A stretch of DNA of 64,000 nucleotides from Ideonella_A sakaiensis_A. Lineage in GTDB: Bacteria > Pseudomonadota > Gammaproteobacteria > Burkholderiales > Burkholderiaceae_C. A model generated the notes under the pieces. It was not told the origin of the DNA and ran no database searches. It was given only the letters and a program-made list of their open reading frames with translations. This document shows, one piece after another, positions 54,854 through 64,000 of the stretch. The DNA is taken from positions 1,364,001-1,428,000 of the forward strand of contig NZ_CP182947.1 of assembly GCF_048320135.1 (NCBI RefSeq), in the 5' to 3' direction. The position numbers and the translations under genes were made by a program. The number at the start of each line of letters is the position of its first letter. Position 1 is the first letter of the stretch.

Positions 54854-55909
54854 ATGATTCAAATGGCAACGGCGCCCCTGCATTGCAACTCCGAGCACCC
54901 GTCAGCGCGCCGGCCGGGTGCTGCCCCTCGCTGCGGCGAGGGGCGACTGTATCGGCGGCTTGTTGCAGCACCTCTGCTGATGCTCGCCTCGGCGGCGCAT
55001 GCCCAGCAGCAGATCGGCGACCACGCGATGCCGGCCTGGGTCTGGCCGGCGCTGCTGGCACTGCTGTTGCTGGCGATGCTGGTGATGGCGATGCTCTGCC
55101 TGACGCTGTTGCGGCGCGAACAGCAGCTGCGCCAGCGGCTCGACTCGATCGAGCAACGGCGGACCGAGGGCCAATCGGCGCTCGCCGGCGCTGCCGCGCC
55201 CACAGCGGCCGCTGCTGCAGCAGCCCCGGCCAACACCGCACCCGAGGATCAGGAATCGTTCAGCTATACCGTCTCGCACGACCTGCGCGCACCGATTCGC
55301 GTCGTCGAAGGTTTTACGCGGATCCTGAAGGAGGACTACGGCCGCGTCCTCGACCGCGTCGGCAACGACCACCTCGACCGCGTGCTCGGCGCCGCAGCAC
55401 GGATGAACAGCATGATCGACGCGATGCTCGCGTTGTCGCGCCTGTCGAGCCAGCCGCTGGCGCGCCAGCCGGTCAACCTGTCGCAACTGGCGAACTATGT
55501 CGCCGACGATCTGCGCCGGCAGTCTCCCGATCGCCAGGTGCAGTTGCACATCGAGGACGGCATGCAGGTGGTCGGCGACCCGGTGCTGCTGCGCGTCGTG
55601 ATCGAGAACCTGCTCGGCAACGCGTGGAAATACACTGGCAAATGCGAACAGGCCGAGATCAGCTTCGGCCGCCATCCGCGCGACGAACAGACCTTCAGCA
55701 TCTGCGACAACGGCGCCGGCTTCGACATGCGTTTTGCCGATCGGCTGTTCGGCGTCTTCCAGCGCCTGCACAGCGCCAATGATTTCCAGGGCACCGGCAT
55801 CGGCCTGGCGTCGGTACGCCGCGTGATCCGTCGCCACAACGGCGAGATCTGGGCCGAATCGGAAGTCAATCGCGGCGCGCGCTTCCACTTCTCGATCCGC
55901 CCGGACTGA
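54854..55909 (+). CDS. Sensor histidine kinase (HisKA type)
   Basis: A roughly 351-residue membrane kinase. An apparent signal peptide (RLVAAPLLMLASAAHAQQQ) and one transmembrane helix (WVWPALLALLLLAMLVMAML) lead to an Ala-rich linker, a HisKA domain with the phospho-His in YTVSHDLRAPIRVV, and an ATPase domain with NLLGNAWKYT (N box), DNGAGFDM (G1) and GTGIGLA (G2). No sensor domain is evident. The start is uncertain because about 45 poorly conserved residues precede the signal peptide. Possible donor for the divergent Hpt protein. Confidence 0.85.
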   Translation: MIQMATAPLHCNSEHPSARRPGAAPRCGEGRLYRRLVAAPLLMLASAAHAQQQIGDHAMPAWVWPALLALLLLAMLVMAMLCLTLLRREQQLRQRLDSIEQRRTEGQSALAGAAAPTAAAAAAAPANTAPEDQESFSYTVSHDLRAPIRVVEGFTRILKEDYGRVLDRVGNDHLDRVLGAAARMNSMIDAMLALSRLSSQPLARQPVNLSQLANYVADDLRRQSPDRQVQLHIEDGMQVVGDPVLLRVVIENLLGNAWKYTGKCEQAEISFGRHPRDEQTFSICDNGAGFDMRFADRLFGVFQRLHSANDFQGTGIGLASVRRVIRRHNGEIWAESEVNRGARFHFSIRPD

Positions 55910-55951
55910 GTCGCTCGGCCGCCGCCCCGGCGGCGCGCGCGGAAAGCGCGC

Positions 55952-56560
55952 TCAGCGTTCGCCGGAAGACGACAGCAGTTCGACCGCCTCGAGCAGCCGC
56001 TCGGCCTGCTCGGCCAGCGGCCTGCCCTCGCTGTCGGCGATGCGCTGCAGCCGCTGCAACGCGGCCGTGCGCGACAGCGAATAACGGTGCATCAATACGC
56101 CGGCGGCCATGGCTACCGCCGGCAGCATCGCAGCCTGCTCATTGGCCGCGCGCCCGGCAGTCGGCTGCGGCCGCGCAGCAACGGCGCCGCGCTCGATGTT
56201 GGCAAATGCGGCCTCGACCGCGGGCACGATCTGCTGGATATCCAGCGGCTTGACCAGATAGGCCACCGCGCCGAGCTGCTTCACATGGTTGACCGTCGCA
56301 TCGTCCGAGAAGGCTGACAGGAACATGAAGGGCATCTGGCAATAGTCGCGCAGATAGGTGGCGACGTCGAAGCCGCTCTTGCCTTCCATCCGGATATCGA
56401 GCAGCGCCAGGTCGGGGCGGTGTTCGCGCGCGAGCAGGATCGCATCGTCGCCGTTGTCGGTATCGATGACGTCGTATCCGGCCTGCGACAGGCCGTGCGC
56501 CAGCGTGGCCAGCACCAGCCGGTCATCATCCACCACCAGGATCTTGCCCTTGTTCGCCAT
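55952..56560 (-). CDS. Response regulator with ANTAR RNA-binding output domain
   Basis: A 202-residue regulator of the NasT/EutV class. The receiver has ILVVDDDRL and phospho-acceptor D55 in LALLDIRMEG. After a linker, the ANTAR domain (about 145-195, GVLMHRYSLSRTAALQRLQR) should bind paired hairpins in mRNA leaders and prevent termination. Start ATG 56560 matches the receiver N-terminus. It lies 128 bp from the HisKA_2 kinase stop on the same strand; kinases of that class commonly pair with ANTAR regulators. Confidence 0.88.
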   Translation of the reverse strand: MANKGKILVVDDDRLVLATLAHGLSQAGYDVIDTDNGDDAILLAREHRPDLALLDIRMEGKSGFDVATYLRDYCQMPFMFLSAFSDDATVNHVKQLGAVAYLVKPLDIQQIVPAVEAAFANIERGAVAARPQPTAGRAANEQAAMLPAVAMAAGVLMHRYSLSRTAALQRLQRIADSEGRPLAEQAERLLEAVELLSSSGER

Positions 56561-56688
56561 TCGACCTTTGCCAATACGCAGAAAGTAGCCGCTTCGCCGG
56601 TCCATCGCCGAGCGGCCGCAACGCATTGTTGCAAAAAGCCACAGGGCTGAACAGCCGAGCAGTCCTGCACCACTGCCGTTCGGGCGTG

Positions 56689-59600
56689 CTAGTCGAGCCG
56701 GGTCACCCCCGGCGGCACCAGCGCCACCGTCGCGCGCACCTCGTCGCGGTGCTGCTCGAGCGTGAATACCGCGCTGCGCCGCGGCAGCAATGCACGCACC
56801 AGCCCGAGGCCGGACACACCTCCCGGGAAGCGGCTGAGCTGGAAACCCTCGGGCAAGCGCCCGAGGTTGGAGATGACGATCCTCACCTCGCCCTCGCCGG
56901 CCTCGAGCCGGCAGTCGACGCGGGCCAGACCGGCGCTGTGCTTGACGGCATTGGTCAGCAGTTCGTTGATCGTCAACGCGACCGGGATCGACTCCGCCTC
57001 CGGCAGCGCCCAGCTCTGCGGCGAATCGCCGACGATCGCCAGCTCCATCTGGCAGCCGAAGGTGCGCTGCACCGAGGCGGTGATCGATTCGACCAGCGCC
57101 TTCACCCGCAGCGGCCCGCTGACCCCGACCTGCAGCCCGTAGACCTGTGCGATCGCCTGCACCTGCGCGACCACCTCGGAGATGGCCGGCGCGACTTCCG
57201 GCTTGCGCTGCGCGATCTGCTGCAGCAGGCCGGCGACGCCCTGCAGATTGTTCTTGATCCGGTGGTGCACTTCCTTGACCAGCATCTCGCGCTGGCTGAT
57301 CGCCGCATCGAATTTCGCCTGTTGCGCCGCGCGCTGCTCGGTGACGTCGGTCGCGACCATCAGCAGCTGGCTCGGCGCCTGGCCGGCCACCGTTGCCAGC
57401 GGCAGATAACGCGCGTCCCAGACCTGCGCCTCGCCGGCACGTTCGACGCGGTATTCGCGTTGCGTGACTTCGGCCGATCCGAGTGCCTGCACCATGTCGG
57501 CCCGCCGCTGCGCCGCGATCGTCGGCGGGAAGATCTGTTCCGGCTCGAGACCGATCAGCTCGTTCGGACTGCGACCGACGCTCAGTGCAGCGGTCTGGTT
57601 GACCTGCAGGATCTTCAGCGTGCGGGCGTCGCGCAGGCTGATCGCCAACGGCGCCGCCTCGATCACGCGCTGCAGCGACGCCTGCGCCTGCGACATCCGC
57701 GCCTCGGCCATGCGGCGTCGCTCGACGTCGAGCAGGGCGTAGGTCAGCTGCCGGCCGGTCGCATCGCGGCCGGTCGCGACGACATTGCCGACGATCCAGA
57801 ACTGGCGGCCGTCGCGCGCCTTGACCTGGCATTCGAAGGTCTCCGCCTCGCCTTCGACCAGTTCGTTCAGATAGTGTGTCTGGCGGAACGGATGGTCCGG
57901 GTCGGGCGTCGCGACGGTGGCGATCGACTGGTTCAGAAAATCGACCAGGTCGCCGCCGAACATCCGGCGCGCCGAGCGGTTCATCCATTCGATGCCGCGC
58001 GGGCCGACGGTGACGATGCCGACCAGCACCGAATCGAGGATCGCCCGCGTGCGTTCGGCCTGCAGCGCAACGACCTGTTCGGCGCGGTGCCGGTCGTCGA
58101 CATTGACGTAGGCGGCGATCATGCCGCTGCCGGGATCGCCTTCGCGAACCAGCCGCAGGCTGACCTGGACCCAGATCAGACGCCCGTCGACGCGGCGCAA
58201 CTGGCGCTCACCGACCCAGCGTCCATGCTGGCGCAACGCCGCCTGCTCGACGCCGGACTCACGCTGGTAGGCAGCCGAGTCGGCGAACAGGATCTCCAGC
58301 GGCGACAGCAGCAGTTCCTCGACGGTTCGGCCGGTCAGCTGCGCGAGCGCCTGGTTGGCGCGCTGGATGCAGCCATGGCGGACGAAGGCGATGCCGACCT
58401 CGGACAGGCTGAACATCAGCTCGCGGTCCCGGGCCAGTCGCTCGAGCTCGGCCTGCTGCGTCTTCAGCCGCGTGATGTCGGACAGCACCGCGATCACTTC
58501 GGTCTGCTCGCCAGGCGCGCCGGTGCGCCGCACCGACAGCGCATACCACTTGCGCGGCAGGCGTTCGTGTTCCGGCGCGACCTCGAATTCGGTCTCGAAG
58601 CGCTTGCCGGCGGCCAGCGCCTTCATCGTGTCCTCGAGAATGCGCCGCGCCTGCGGCTGGCGGGCGAAGATGTCGTGCACGCTGCTGCCGGCGATCCGGC
58701 CGCGGCGCAGGCCGAGCATCGCCTCGAAGCGGCGGTTGCAGCGCACCAGCACCGCGCCGCGCACATAGGCGATGCCGGCGGCGCTGCTCTCGAGGATGGT
58801 GCTGACCTCGCGCAGCAGCTGCTCGCTGCGCGCGAGTGTCAACTGCTGCTCGGTGATGTCGAGCGTGACGACCGACGTCGTGCGCTTGCCGGAGGCCAGC
58901 GTCGCCGGCTCGACGCGGGTCAGCAGCCAGCGGTTGCCGAGTTCCGGATGGCGGATCGCATACCGAACCTCGGCCTGCTGCGCATGGCGCAGCGCATGCT
59001 GCAGCCGCTCGTATTCGGGCAGCGATTCAGGCAGCACGATGTCGCGGTTGATCGACTGCAGCGCCGCCGACAGTGGTTTGGCCGCCTTGCCGGCGCTGGC
59101 GCCGCCGCCCGGCGCCGCCCGCGAAGGCCGGGCACGCTGCCGCACCCATCCCGACGATTCCTGGAAAGTCGCCAGCCCGACACCTGCGGTATCCATCAGC
59201 GCACCGATCTGCACCTGCGCCAGGTCTCGTTCCTCCTCAGCGCTGCGGTCTTCGACGACCGCCATGAAGCGCTGTTCTCCGTCGAAGGTGCGGTAGCAGC
59301 GCACCGTCGCGCGCAGATGGCGCTGGCTGCCATCGCCCAATGCGAGCCAGCCCTGGCTGACCAGCGGCGGCCCGCCCGGCTGCAGCTCCGGCAGGCGCTG
59401 CCGACCCTTGCCCGGCCGGATCCTGTCGTCCCACGCCAGCAGATGCTGCAGGCTGGCCGGCGCATCGTCGAGCGTCATCGGCAACTGGCCGATCAACTGC
59501 TCGAAGGCCGGATTGGTGCGTACCAGCAGGCCGGCCTCGTCGTACAAGACCATGCCGAACGGGCTCAGCACGAACCAGTCATCGAGTTCGCGCGCCGAAC

Positions 59601-60039
59601 GGTCGGCGCGCTCGCGGGCGACATGTTCGGCGGTGGTGTCCTGCAGCATCGACAGGTAGAACACCTGGCCGGCATCGTCGTGCAGCGACCGGCACGAGAT
59701 CCGCGCCCAGCGTTCGCGGCCCTGCGCATCGAGCATCCGCTGCTCGACCAGTTGCGCCACCGCGTCGCCGGCGGTTTCCTCGGCCTGCCGCTTGCGGGCA
59801 GCCCGGATCTGGGCGTGGTCCTCGGGCGGCTGGAAATCGACCGGATCGCGGCCGATCAACCGCTCGCGCGGGAAACCGAGAAAAGCCAGCAATGCCGGAT
59901 TGACATCGACGAGGCGGAAGCGGTGGTCCTGCAGCCAGGCCGGAAATGGCGACTGCCACTGCAGCCGGATGAGTTCGTTGACGGCAGCGCCGGTCACCTC
60001 AGCGGTCGCGGTTTCCGGCATCTCCCTGGTGCCCGCCAT
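56689..60039 (-). CDS. Multi-PAS sensor histidine kinase (HisKA_2 type)
   Basis: A 1116-residue cytoplasmic kinase without membrane helices. Most of the chain (residues about 25-880) is a string of PAS/PAC domains, at least six, with repeated FLGFPRERLIGRD- and SGMIAAYVNVDDRHRAE-like ends. The C-terminal kinase core has the HisKA_2 motif MLVKEVHHRIKNNLQG and the N box TINELLTNAVKHS, then GVSGLGLVRAL. It likely phosphorylates the ANTAR regulator next door. Its ATG shares one base with the HDOD gene stop (TGATG). Confidence 0.88.
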   Translation of the reverse strand: MAGTREMPETATAEVTGAAVNELIRLQWQSPFPAWLQDHRFRLVDVNPALLAFLGFPRERLIGRDPVDFQPPEDHAQIRAARKRQAEETAGDAVAQLVEQRMLDAQGRERWARISCRSLHDDAGQVFYLSMLQDTTAEHVARERADRSARELDDWFVLSPFGMVLYDEAGLLVRTNPAFEQLIGQLPMTLDDAPASLQHLLAWDDRIRPGKGRQRLPELQPGGPPLVSQGWLALGDGSQRHLRATVRCYRTFDGEQRFMAVVEDRSAEEERDLAQVQIGALMDTAGVGLATFQESSGWVRQRARPSRAAPGGGASAGKAAKPLSAALQSINRDIVLPESLPEYERLQHALRHAQQAEVRYAIRHPELGNRWLLTRVEPATLASGKRTTSVVTLDITEQQLTLARSEQLLREVSTILESSAAGIAYVRGAVLVRCNRRFEAMLGLRRGRIAGSSVHDIFARQPQARRILEDTMKALAAGKRFETEFEVAPEHERLPRKWYALSVRRTGAPGEQTEVIAVLSDITRLKTQQAELERLARDRELMFSLSEVGIAFVRHGCIQRANQALAQLTGRTVEELLLSPLEILFADSAAYQRESGVEQAALRQHGRWVGERQLRRVDGRLIWVQVSLRLVREGDPGSGMIAAYVNVDDRHRAEQVVALQAERTRAILDSVLVGIVTVGPRGIEWMNRSARRMFGGDLVDFLNQSIATVATPDPDHPFRQTHYLNELVEGEAETFECQVKARDGRQFWIVGNVVATGRDATGRQLTYALLDVERRRMAEARMSQAQASLQRVIEAAPLAISLRDARTLKILQVNQTAALSVGRSPNELIGLEPEQIFPPTIAAQRRADMVQALGSAEVTQREYRVERAGEAQVWDARYLPLATVAGQAPSQLLMVATDVTEQRAAQQAKFDAAISQREMLVKEVHHRIKNNLQGVAGLLQQIAQRKPEVAPAISEVVAQVQAIAQVYGLQVGVSGPLRVKALVESITASVQRTFGCQMELAIVGDSPQSWALPEAESIPVALTINELLTNAVKHSAGLARVDCRLEAGEGEVRIVISNLGRLPEGFQLSRFPGGVSGLGLVRALLPRRSAVFTLEQHRDEVRATVALVPPGVTRLD

Positions 60040-61241
60040 CAGCCGAGCTGGATCGCGGTGCCGAGCGAACGCAGCACCGCGCGGTTGATTTCGGTCACGC
60101 TCATCAGCAGGCCGTCCGCCGCCTCGAGGTAGTCGGTTCGAGACTCCGATTCGATCGCCTTCACCAGTTCGAGGAACGGCTGGTACGGACCACTCTGCTC
60201 GAGCAGCGCCTGGCTGATCCGCTCGCTGACCGGCAGCGATTTCAGCAGCACATCGAACGGCTGGCGGAACATGCAGTCGAGCAGCGAAAAAACGCCGCAG
60301 ATGAAGATCTCGTTGCGCATCGCCTCGTCCGACGTCGCCCGCGTCAGTTCCTCCATCAGCATGCCGCGGCGCACCGCGGCAAACATCACCGGCTGCATGT
60401 CGGCATCCTTGCTTGCGGTGGCCAGCAGCAGCGCCAGCCAGCGCTTCAGCCGCTGGTAGCCGAGCAGCATGATCGCATGCCGGAAAGAGCCGATCTCGAC
60501 CTGGAAGCCGAACGCCGCCGAATTGATGTAGCGCATCAGCTTGAAGGCCAGCGACGGGTCGCGCTTCAGTGTCTGCTCGAGGCGTTCGATCGGTTCCTCG
60601 TGGTCGACCTGGTTGATCAGTTCGACGATGACCTGCAGGTCGGGGTGGATCGTCGAACGGGTCGATGCCGCCTGGCCGCTCAGGTCGTCGAACGGCCAGC
60701 CGAGCACCGCGACGGCGCCGCGCTTGAAACTCTCGTCCATCGCGCCGACGCTGCGCACGCCCGACTGCACATGCGAAATGCTGCGCGTCACGCCGGCCGG
60801 CACCGGCCGCGGGTCGGCGAGCCGGCGGTCATCGACGACGTCGATGATCGAATATTTGAAACACGGCAGGATCTCGCGCGGCAGTTCGGTCAGCGGCCGG
60901 CCCTTGATCAGCAACTGGATGCCGTCGCGGTGCAGGCGACGGATCGATTCGACATTGGCTTCGTCGGCGGCCATGAAGGCCGGCACCTCGACCATCACAT
61001 TGGTCGGCAAGCCGGAGCCGAGCAGGTCACGCAGCAGCGACTCGGACGTCACGTTCAGCGAGACCCGGGCGCCGCCGGCCGGCCAGACGCCGGCGACCGC
61101 ATGCAGCAGTTCCGCGGCGTCGAGCGCCAGTTCCGGGCGCAGCGAAAAAATCGTCAGCCGCGTTGCGGTGACATTGCGGCTGCGGTCGATGAACGGCGAA
61201 TAGCCAAGCGCCACCTGACCGAGGATTGCAATGTCGAACAC
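60039..61241 (-). CDS. HDOD domain protein with degenerate EAL-like N-terminus
   Basis: A 400-residue signalling protein of the YuxH/CdgJ architecture. The first 190 residues look like an EAL domain stripped of its catalytic residues (ALGYSPFIDRSRNV, FKYSIIDVVDDRR); the HDOD domain follows (VIVELINQVDHEEPIERLEQ, FKLMRYINSAAFGF, HAIMLLGYQRLKRWL). Relatives modulate motility and c-di-GMP responses without enzymatic activity. It starts at GTG 61241, 62 bp after flgL, and could share the flagellar transcript. Confidence 0.83.
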   Translation of the reverse strand: MFDIAILGQVALGYSPFIDRSRNVTATRLTIFSLRPELALDAAELLHAVAGVWPAGGARVSLNVTSESLLRDLLGSGLPTNVMVEVPAFMAADEANVESIRRLHRDGIQLLIKGRPLTELPREILPCFKYSIIDVVDDRRLADPRPVPAGVTRSISHVQSGVRSVGAMDESFKRGAVAVLGWPFDDLSGQAASTRSTIHPDLQVIVELINQVDHEEPIERLEQTLKRDPSLAFKLMRYINSAAFGFQVEIGSFRHAIMLLGYQRLKRWLALLLATASKDADMQPVMFAAVRRGMLMEELTRATSDEAMRNEIFICGVFSLLDCMFRQPFDVLLKSLPVSERISQALLEQSGPYQPFLELVKAIESESRTDYLEAADGLLMSVTEINRAVLRSLGTAIQLG

Positions 61242-61302
61242 TGGATGGCTCCCTGCCTTGCACCGCCTGCGCGGGCACCGGTAGGGACACCCGTCGACAG
61301 GT

Positions 61303-62517
61303 TCAAACGTTGAGGTACTGGAACAGCGACATGCGCTGGACCATCGAATACGATTTCAGCGCTGCATCGTAGCCGGTTTGCTTGCTCTCGAACTCCGAGA
61401 TCGCCGCGACCATGTCCAGGTCCTCGGCGCTTGCGCGTTCGGTCTGGTGGTGCAGCTTTTCGCTGGCCAGCTGGTTCGACGCGCTGTCGATCCGCGACAA
61501 GGCCTCGCCGGCCCGTGACCGCGCCGCCTGCAGCCCGCCCATCGCGGCATCGAGGTTGCGCAGATTGTCGAAAACCGACTGGTTCAGCGCCGCGCCACCG
61601 GCGCCATTTGAAAGGTCCGCCACCGCCTTGTCGAGCGCGCCGAAGACGCTCAGATTGGCGGTCGACGGCACGATGCGGTAGGTCTCGCCGTCGAGCGGCG
61701 TGCCGTTCAGCGTCAGTTCGATGCCGTCGAACTCGATCGCCTGGCCGGCGACGAACGGCCGCGAACCGACCACCGCGCCGGTGTCGGTGTTGGTGATGGC
61801 CACCGATTGCGTCGCTGCGTCGTAGGCGACGTCGTAGTTGTTGCCGGTGATCGAGCCAGGCGCAATGACGCGCGCCGTTTCGACCCATGCGCCCTGGCCG
61901 CCGGTTGGCGGACGGACGTCGAAGACGCCGTTGCCGGTTCGCGCCGACAGCCAGATCGCCGCGCCGTCGAGCGCCAGCGGCAGGTTGCTGCCCGGTTCGG
62001 TCATCGCAACGCCGGCGCTGCCGACATAGGTGGCGCCGGTCTGCTCGGGCACGACACCGGCTTGCGGGCGCGAATCGACGAACGGCTGCACGCTGGCACC
62101 CTGACCGCCGAACAGGAAGCTGCCGGCGCCGTCGGAGCGGTTCGCGATCGCCATCAGCTGGTCGCGGATCTGCCCGAGCTGCACCGCCATCGACTTGCGC
62201 TCGGCTGCGCCGTAGCTCGCATTGCCCGAATTGACGATGATCTCGCGTGCCTGCTGCATCAGTTCGCCGGCTTCGCCGAGTGCACCTTCGGCCTGCATCA
62301 TCATCGAGCGGCTGTTTTCGACACTGCGTTCGCTGGCGCGAACCCGTGCCTCGCCGGCGAGCGCCCGTTCGGCCCTGGCCGCGGCGACCGGATCGTCGCT
62401 GGCGCGGGTCACCCGCTTGCCGCTGGTCAGCCGCTCCTGCGCATCGGTCAGTTCGGTCTGCCGCCGCTGCAAGGTAACGACGCCGGCGTCATAGCTGTTT
62501 GCGGTACTGATTCTCAT
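61303..62517 (-). CDS. flgL: Flagellar hook-associated protein 3 (FlgL)
   Basis: Joins hook and filament together with FlgK. The 404 residues have the flagellin-like N-terminal D0/D1 helix MRISTANSYDAGVVTLQRRQ with LTSGKRVTRASDDPVAAARA, a variable middle, and the C-terminal coiled coil with MVAAISEFESKQTGYDAALK and SLFQYLNV at the end. ATG 62517 is 12 bp after the flgK stop. Confidence 0.95.
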   Translation of the reverse strand: MRISTANSYDAGVVTLQRRQTELTDAQERLTSGKRVTRASDDPVAAARAERALAGEARVRASERSVENSRSMMMQAEGALGEAGELMQQAREIIVNSGNASYGAAERKSMAVQLGQIRDQLMAIANRSDGAGSFLFGGQGASVQPFVDSRPQAGVVPEQTGATYVGSAGVAMTEPGSNLPLALDGAAIWLSARTGNGVFDVRPPTGGQGAWVETARVIAPGSITGNNYDVAYDAATQSVAITNTDTGAVVGSRPFVAGQAIEFDGIELTLNGTPLDGETYRIVPSTANLSVFGALDKAVADLSNGAGGAALNQSVFDNLRNLDAAMGGLQAARSRAGEALSRIDSASNQLASEKLHHQTERASAEDLDMVAAISEFESKQTGYDAALKSYSMVQRMSLFQYLNV

Positions 62518-62529
62518 CGCCTGTCTCCG

Positions 62530-64000
62530 TTACCGCGATGCCGCCTGCAGCAGCGAATCGAACACCGCCTGGGCGACCTGCAGCATCTTTGCCGCTGCCT
62601 GGTAGCTCTGCTGGAACTGGATCATCCGCGCCGCCTCCTCGTCGAGGTTGACGCCTGAATTGTTGGCAGCCTGCGTCTGTGCCGCCTCGGCAACCGCTGC
62701 GGATTGCTTGGCCACCGCCTTCACGGTCTGCACACGGACGCCGAAATCGGCCAGCAGGTTGGCCCAGGCATCGCCAAAGCTGCTGGCCGCGGACCTGACG
62801 CCGCCGGACTGGTTGTCGACGTCGGCGCCGATCATTCCCAGATCGCGCAGGCCGAGCAGCGCATTGGCATTGCCGTTGTTGTTCGCCGCCAGCGCGGTCG
62901 GCTGGATCCGCACACTGTCGCCAATCGCCGGCGTGCCGCGCAGGCTCAGGCGCCACTGCGGGTCGGCAGCGCCGACCGGGAAAACAATCGGCTGGCCGGG
63001 AAGCAATGTCTCTGGCGTCGGCGAAAACGTCGCGCCGCCGTCGGTGCTCCAGGTATAGGTCGTCGCCTGGGTCACCGGGTCGCGGTCGAAACGCAACACG
63101 ACGTCGGCCACCGGCGCGGCAATCGGCGTCAGCACCGTCAACCGGTCGATGCCCATCGTGCCGGTATTCGCTGCAGCGGTCGACGCGCTGACCGGAGAAG
63201 CCGCTGCAATGCCGCGTGGATGGTCCATCGCCAGCGCGATGTCGCGAGCGGCAGCGGCCAGCGGCCGGATCAGGAAACGGTCGCCGTTCGCTGGTTCGGC
63301 GGCACCGGCCAGCTGGATCGTGATGCCGTCGACACGGAAACCGGCACTCAGCACGCCAGGTGTCAATGCCGGCAGTTCGGGCGGGCTGAACACATGGTTG
63401 TCACTGAGCCGGCGCAGCGAATACGAGGCGGCGGAGTCGCGGACCAGCTCGTAGTCGCTGGCGCGAAGCTGCGAGCTGTCGGCAACCGTCAATGCAATCG
63501 ATGCATTGCCGCTGTTGTTGTTGGCCGGCAGCACCTGCGCAGCGCCAACCTGCAGCAGCGCACCGCCGGGCTGGCCGTTCAGATCGATGCCCAGGCCCTG
63601 CTGCCTGTTCAGCTGATCGGCAACGCCGGCAGCCAGCTGGCCGAGCCGGTTCTGCGCATCGACGAGGTCGCGGTTCTGGAACAGCATCAGGCCGCTGATC
63701 GAGCCGCCGCCCAGCATGTTGGCCGGCACCTCGAGTTCGGCATTGCCCTGGCGGATGCCGAGCTGCAGTTTCGCCGGGTCGAAGGGGTCGGCGACCGTCG
63801 TCAGCGCGACCGTCTGGGTGCCGAGCACCAGGTTCATGCCACCGGCGAGAAAGACATTGACGCTGCCATCGTCGGCAGCCACCGTATTGATCTGCAGCAG
63901 CTCGCTGAGCTTCGACAGCGTCGAGTCGCGCAGATCGAGCAGGTCGTTCGGCGCATGGCCACTGCCCCGCGCCAGCGAGATCTGCTGGTTCAGATCGGCG
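62530..64000 (-). CDS. flgK: Flagellar hook-associated protein 1 (FlgK), N-terminal part outside window
   Basis: 490 residues of FlgK are visible, open to the right edge. They include ADLNQQISLARGSGHAPNDL and LDLRDSTLSKLSELLQI, the typical segment of the FlgK D1 region, a large variable domain, and the conserved C-terminus NNSGVNLDEEAARMIQFQQS followed by YQAAAKMLQVAQAVFDSLL. The first 150 or so residues lie beyond base 64000. It is transcribed toward flgL. Confidence 0.94.
   Translation of the reverse strand, partial: ADLNQQISLARGSGHAPNDLLDLRDSTLSKLSELLQINTVAADDGSVNVFLAGGMNLVLGTQTVALTTVADPFDPAKLQLGIRQGNAELEVPANMLGGGSISGLMLFQNRDLVDAQNRLGQLAAGVADQLNRQQGLGIDLNGQPGGALLQVGAAQVLPANNNSGNASIALTVADSSQLRASDYELVRDSAASYSLRRLSDNHVFSPPELPALTPGVLSAGFRVDGITIQLAGAAEPANGDRFLIRPLAAAARDIALAMDHPRGIAAASPVSASTAAANTGTMGIDRLTVLTPIAAPVADVVLRFDRDPVTQATTYTWSTDGGATFSPTPETLLPGQPIVFPVGAADPQWRLSLRGTPAIGDSVRIQPTALAANNNGNANALLGLRDLGMIGADVDNQSGGVRSAASSFGDAWANLLADFGVRVQTVKAVAKQSAAVAEAAQTQAANNSGVNLDEEAARMIQFQQSYQAAAKMLQVAQAVFDSLLQAASR

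Noticed and set aside
56626..60132. 1168-codon open frame on the plus strand
   Set aside because: Antisense to the multi-PAS kinase, whose domains are clear.

Overview
The window is GC-rich, densely coded chromosomal DNA from a betaproteobacterium. Pointers are the murJ / SirB1 / hda / HAD phosphatase / pcnB / folK run, a DUF3579 protein beside rpsT and argD-argF, a bacterial SUV3-type helicase, and periplasmic Bug-type binding proteins of the sort expanded in Burkholderiales. I cannot fix the order; Burkholderiales or Rhodocyclales are both plausible. All calls come from reading the sequence and from family knowledge; no search was run.

Region 1 (1-9000) is housekeeping. A minus-strand run holds murJ, a SirB1-family protein, hda, a HAD-IB phosphatase, pcnB and folK (cut by the window edge), with ATGA overlaps among the last members. 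Divergent from it are rpsT with a leader hairpin and a terminator, then DUF3579 (minus), argD and argF.

Region 2 (9000-21700) holds kynB and kynU, which would normally lie close together. They are split by a three-gene minus-strand cluster: an exported TPR-CHAT protein with a His/Cys dyad, a large filamentous-haemagglutinin-like secreted protein (TpsA) and its outer-membrane transporter (TpsB). The arrangement recalls cyanobacterial loci and is the most unusual system in the window. A SUV3-type RNA helicase follows kynU.

Region 3 (21700-28430) carries a PAS-GGDEF-EAL protein, a DUF502 membrane protein, a SapC-family protein, a CNNM/CorC-type protein, apaH, and tRNA-Ser(UGA) with its terminator.

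Region 4 (28500-43700) looks like an acquired catabolic block immediately downstream of the tRNA. It holds a beta-hydroxyacid dehydrogenase, a CobW-type GTPase, an LVIVD-repeat protein, two Bug-type binding proteins without membrane partners, two TetR regulators (one frameshifted), a frameshifted NIPSNAP gene, a GlcG/HbpS-like protein, an acyl-CoA dehydrogenase, three enoyl-CoA hydratase-like proteins, a CoA-ester lyase and an acyl-CoA synthetase. Together these suggest activation and beta-oxidation-like breakdown of an unidentified carboxylic acid. Three ATCGAT-type palindromes lie in front of its minus-strand genes. The block ends in about 0.7 kb of apparently decayed DNA holding a remnant of a mobile-element-type gene.

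Region 5 (43700-51900) is a divergent branched-chain-amino-acid-type ABC transporter (LivG, LivF / binding protein, LivH, LivM). An acyl-CoA synthetase on one arm and a GNAT-kinase-like fusion protein on the other hint that a carboxylic acid, not an amino acid, is imported.

Region 6 (51900-64000) is a signalling block: response regulator-GGDEF-EAL, Hpt, histidine kinase, ANTAR response regulator, a multi-PAS HisKA_2 kinase and an HDOD protein. It runs into flgL and flgK (cut by the right edge), so the signals probably bear on motility and biofilm.
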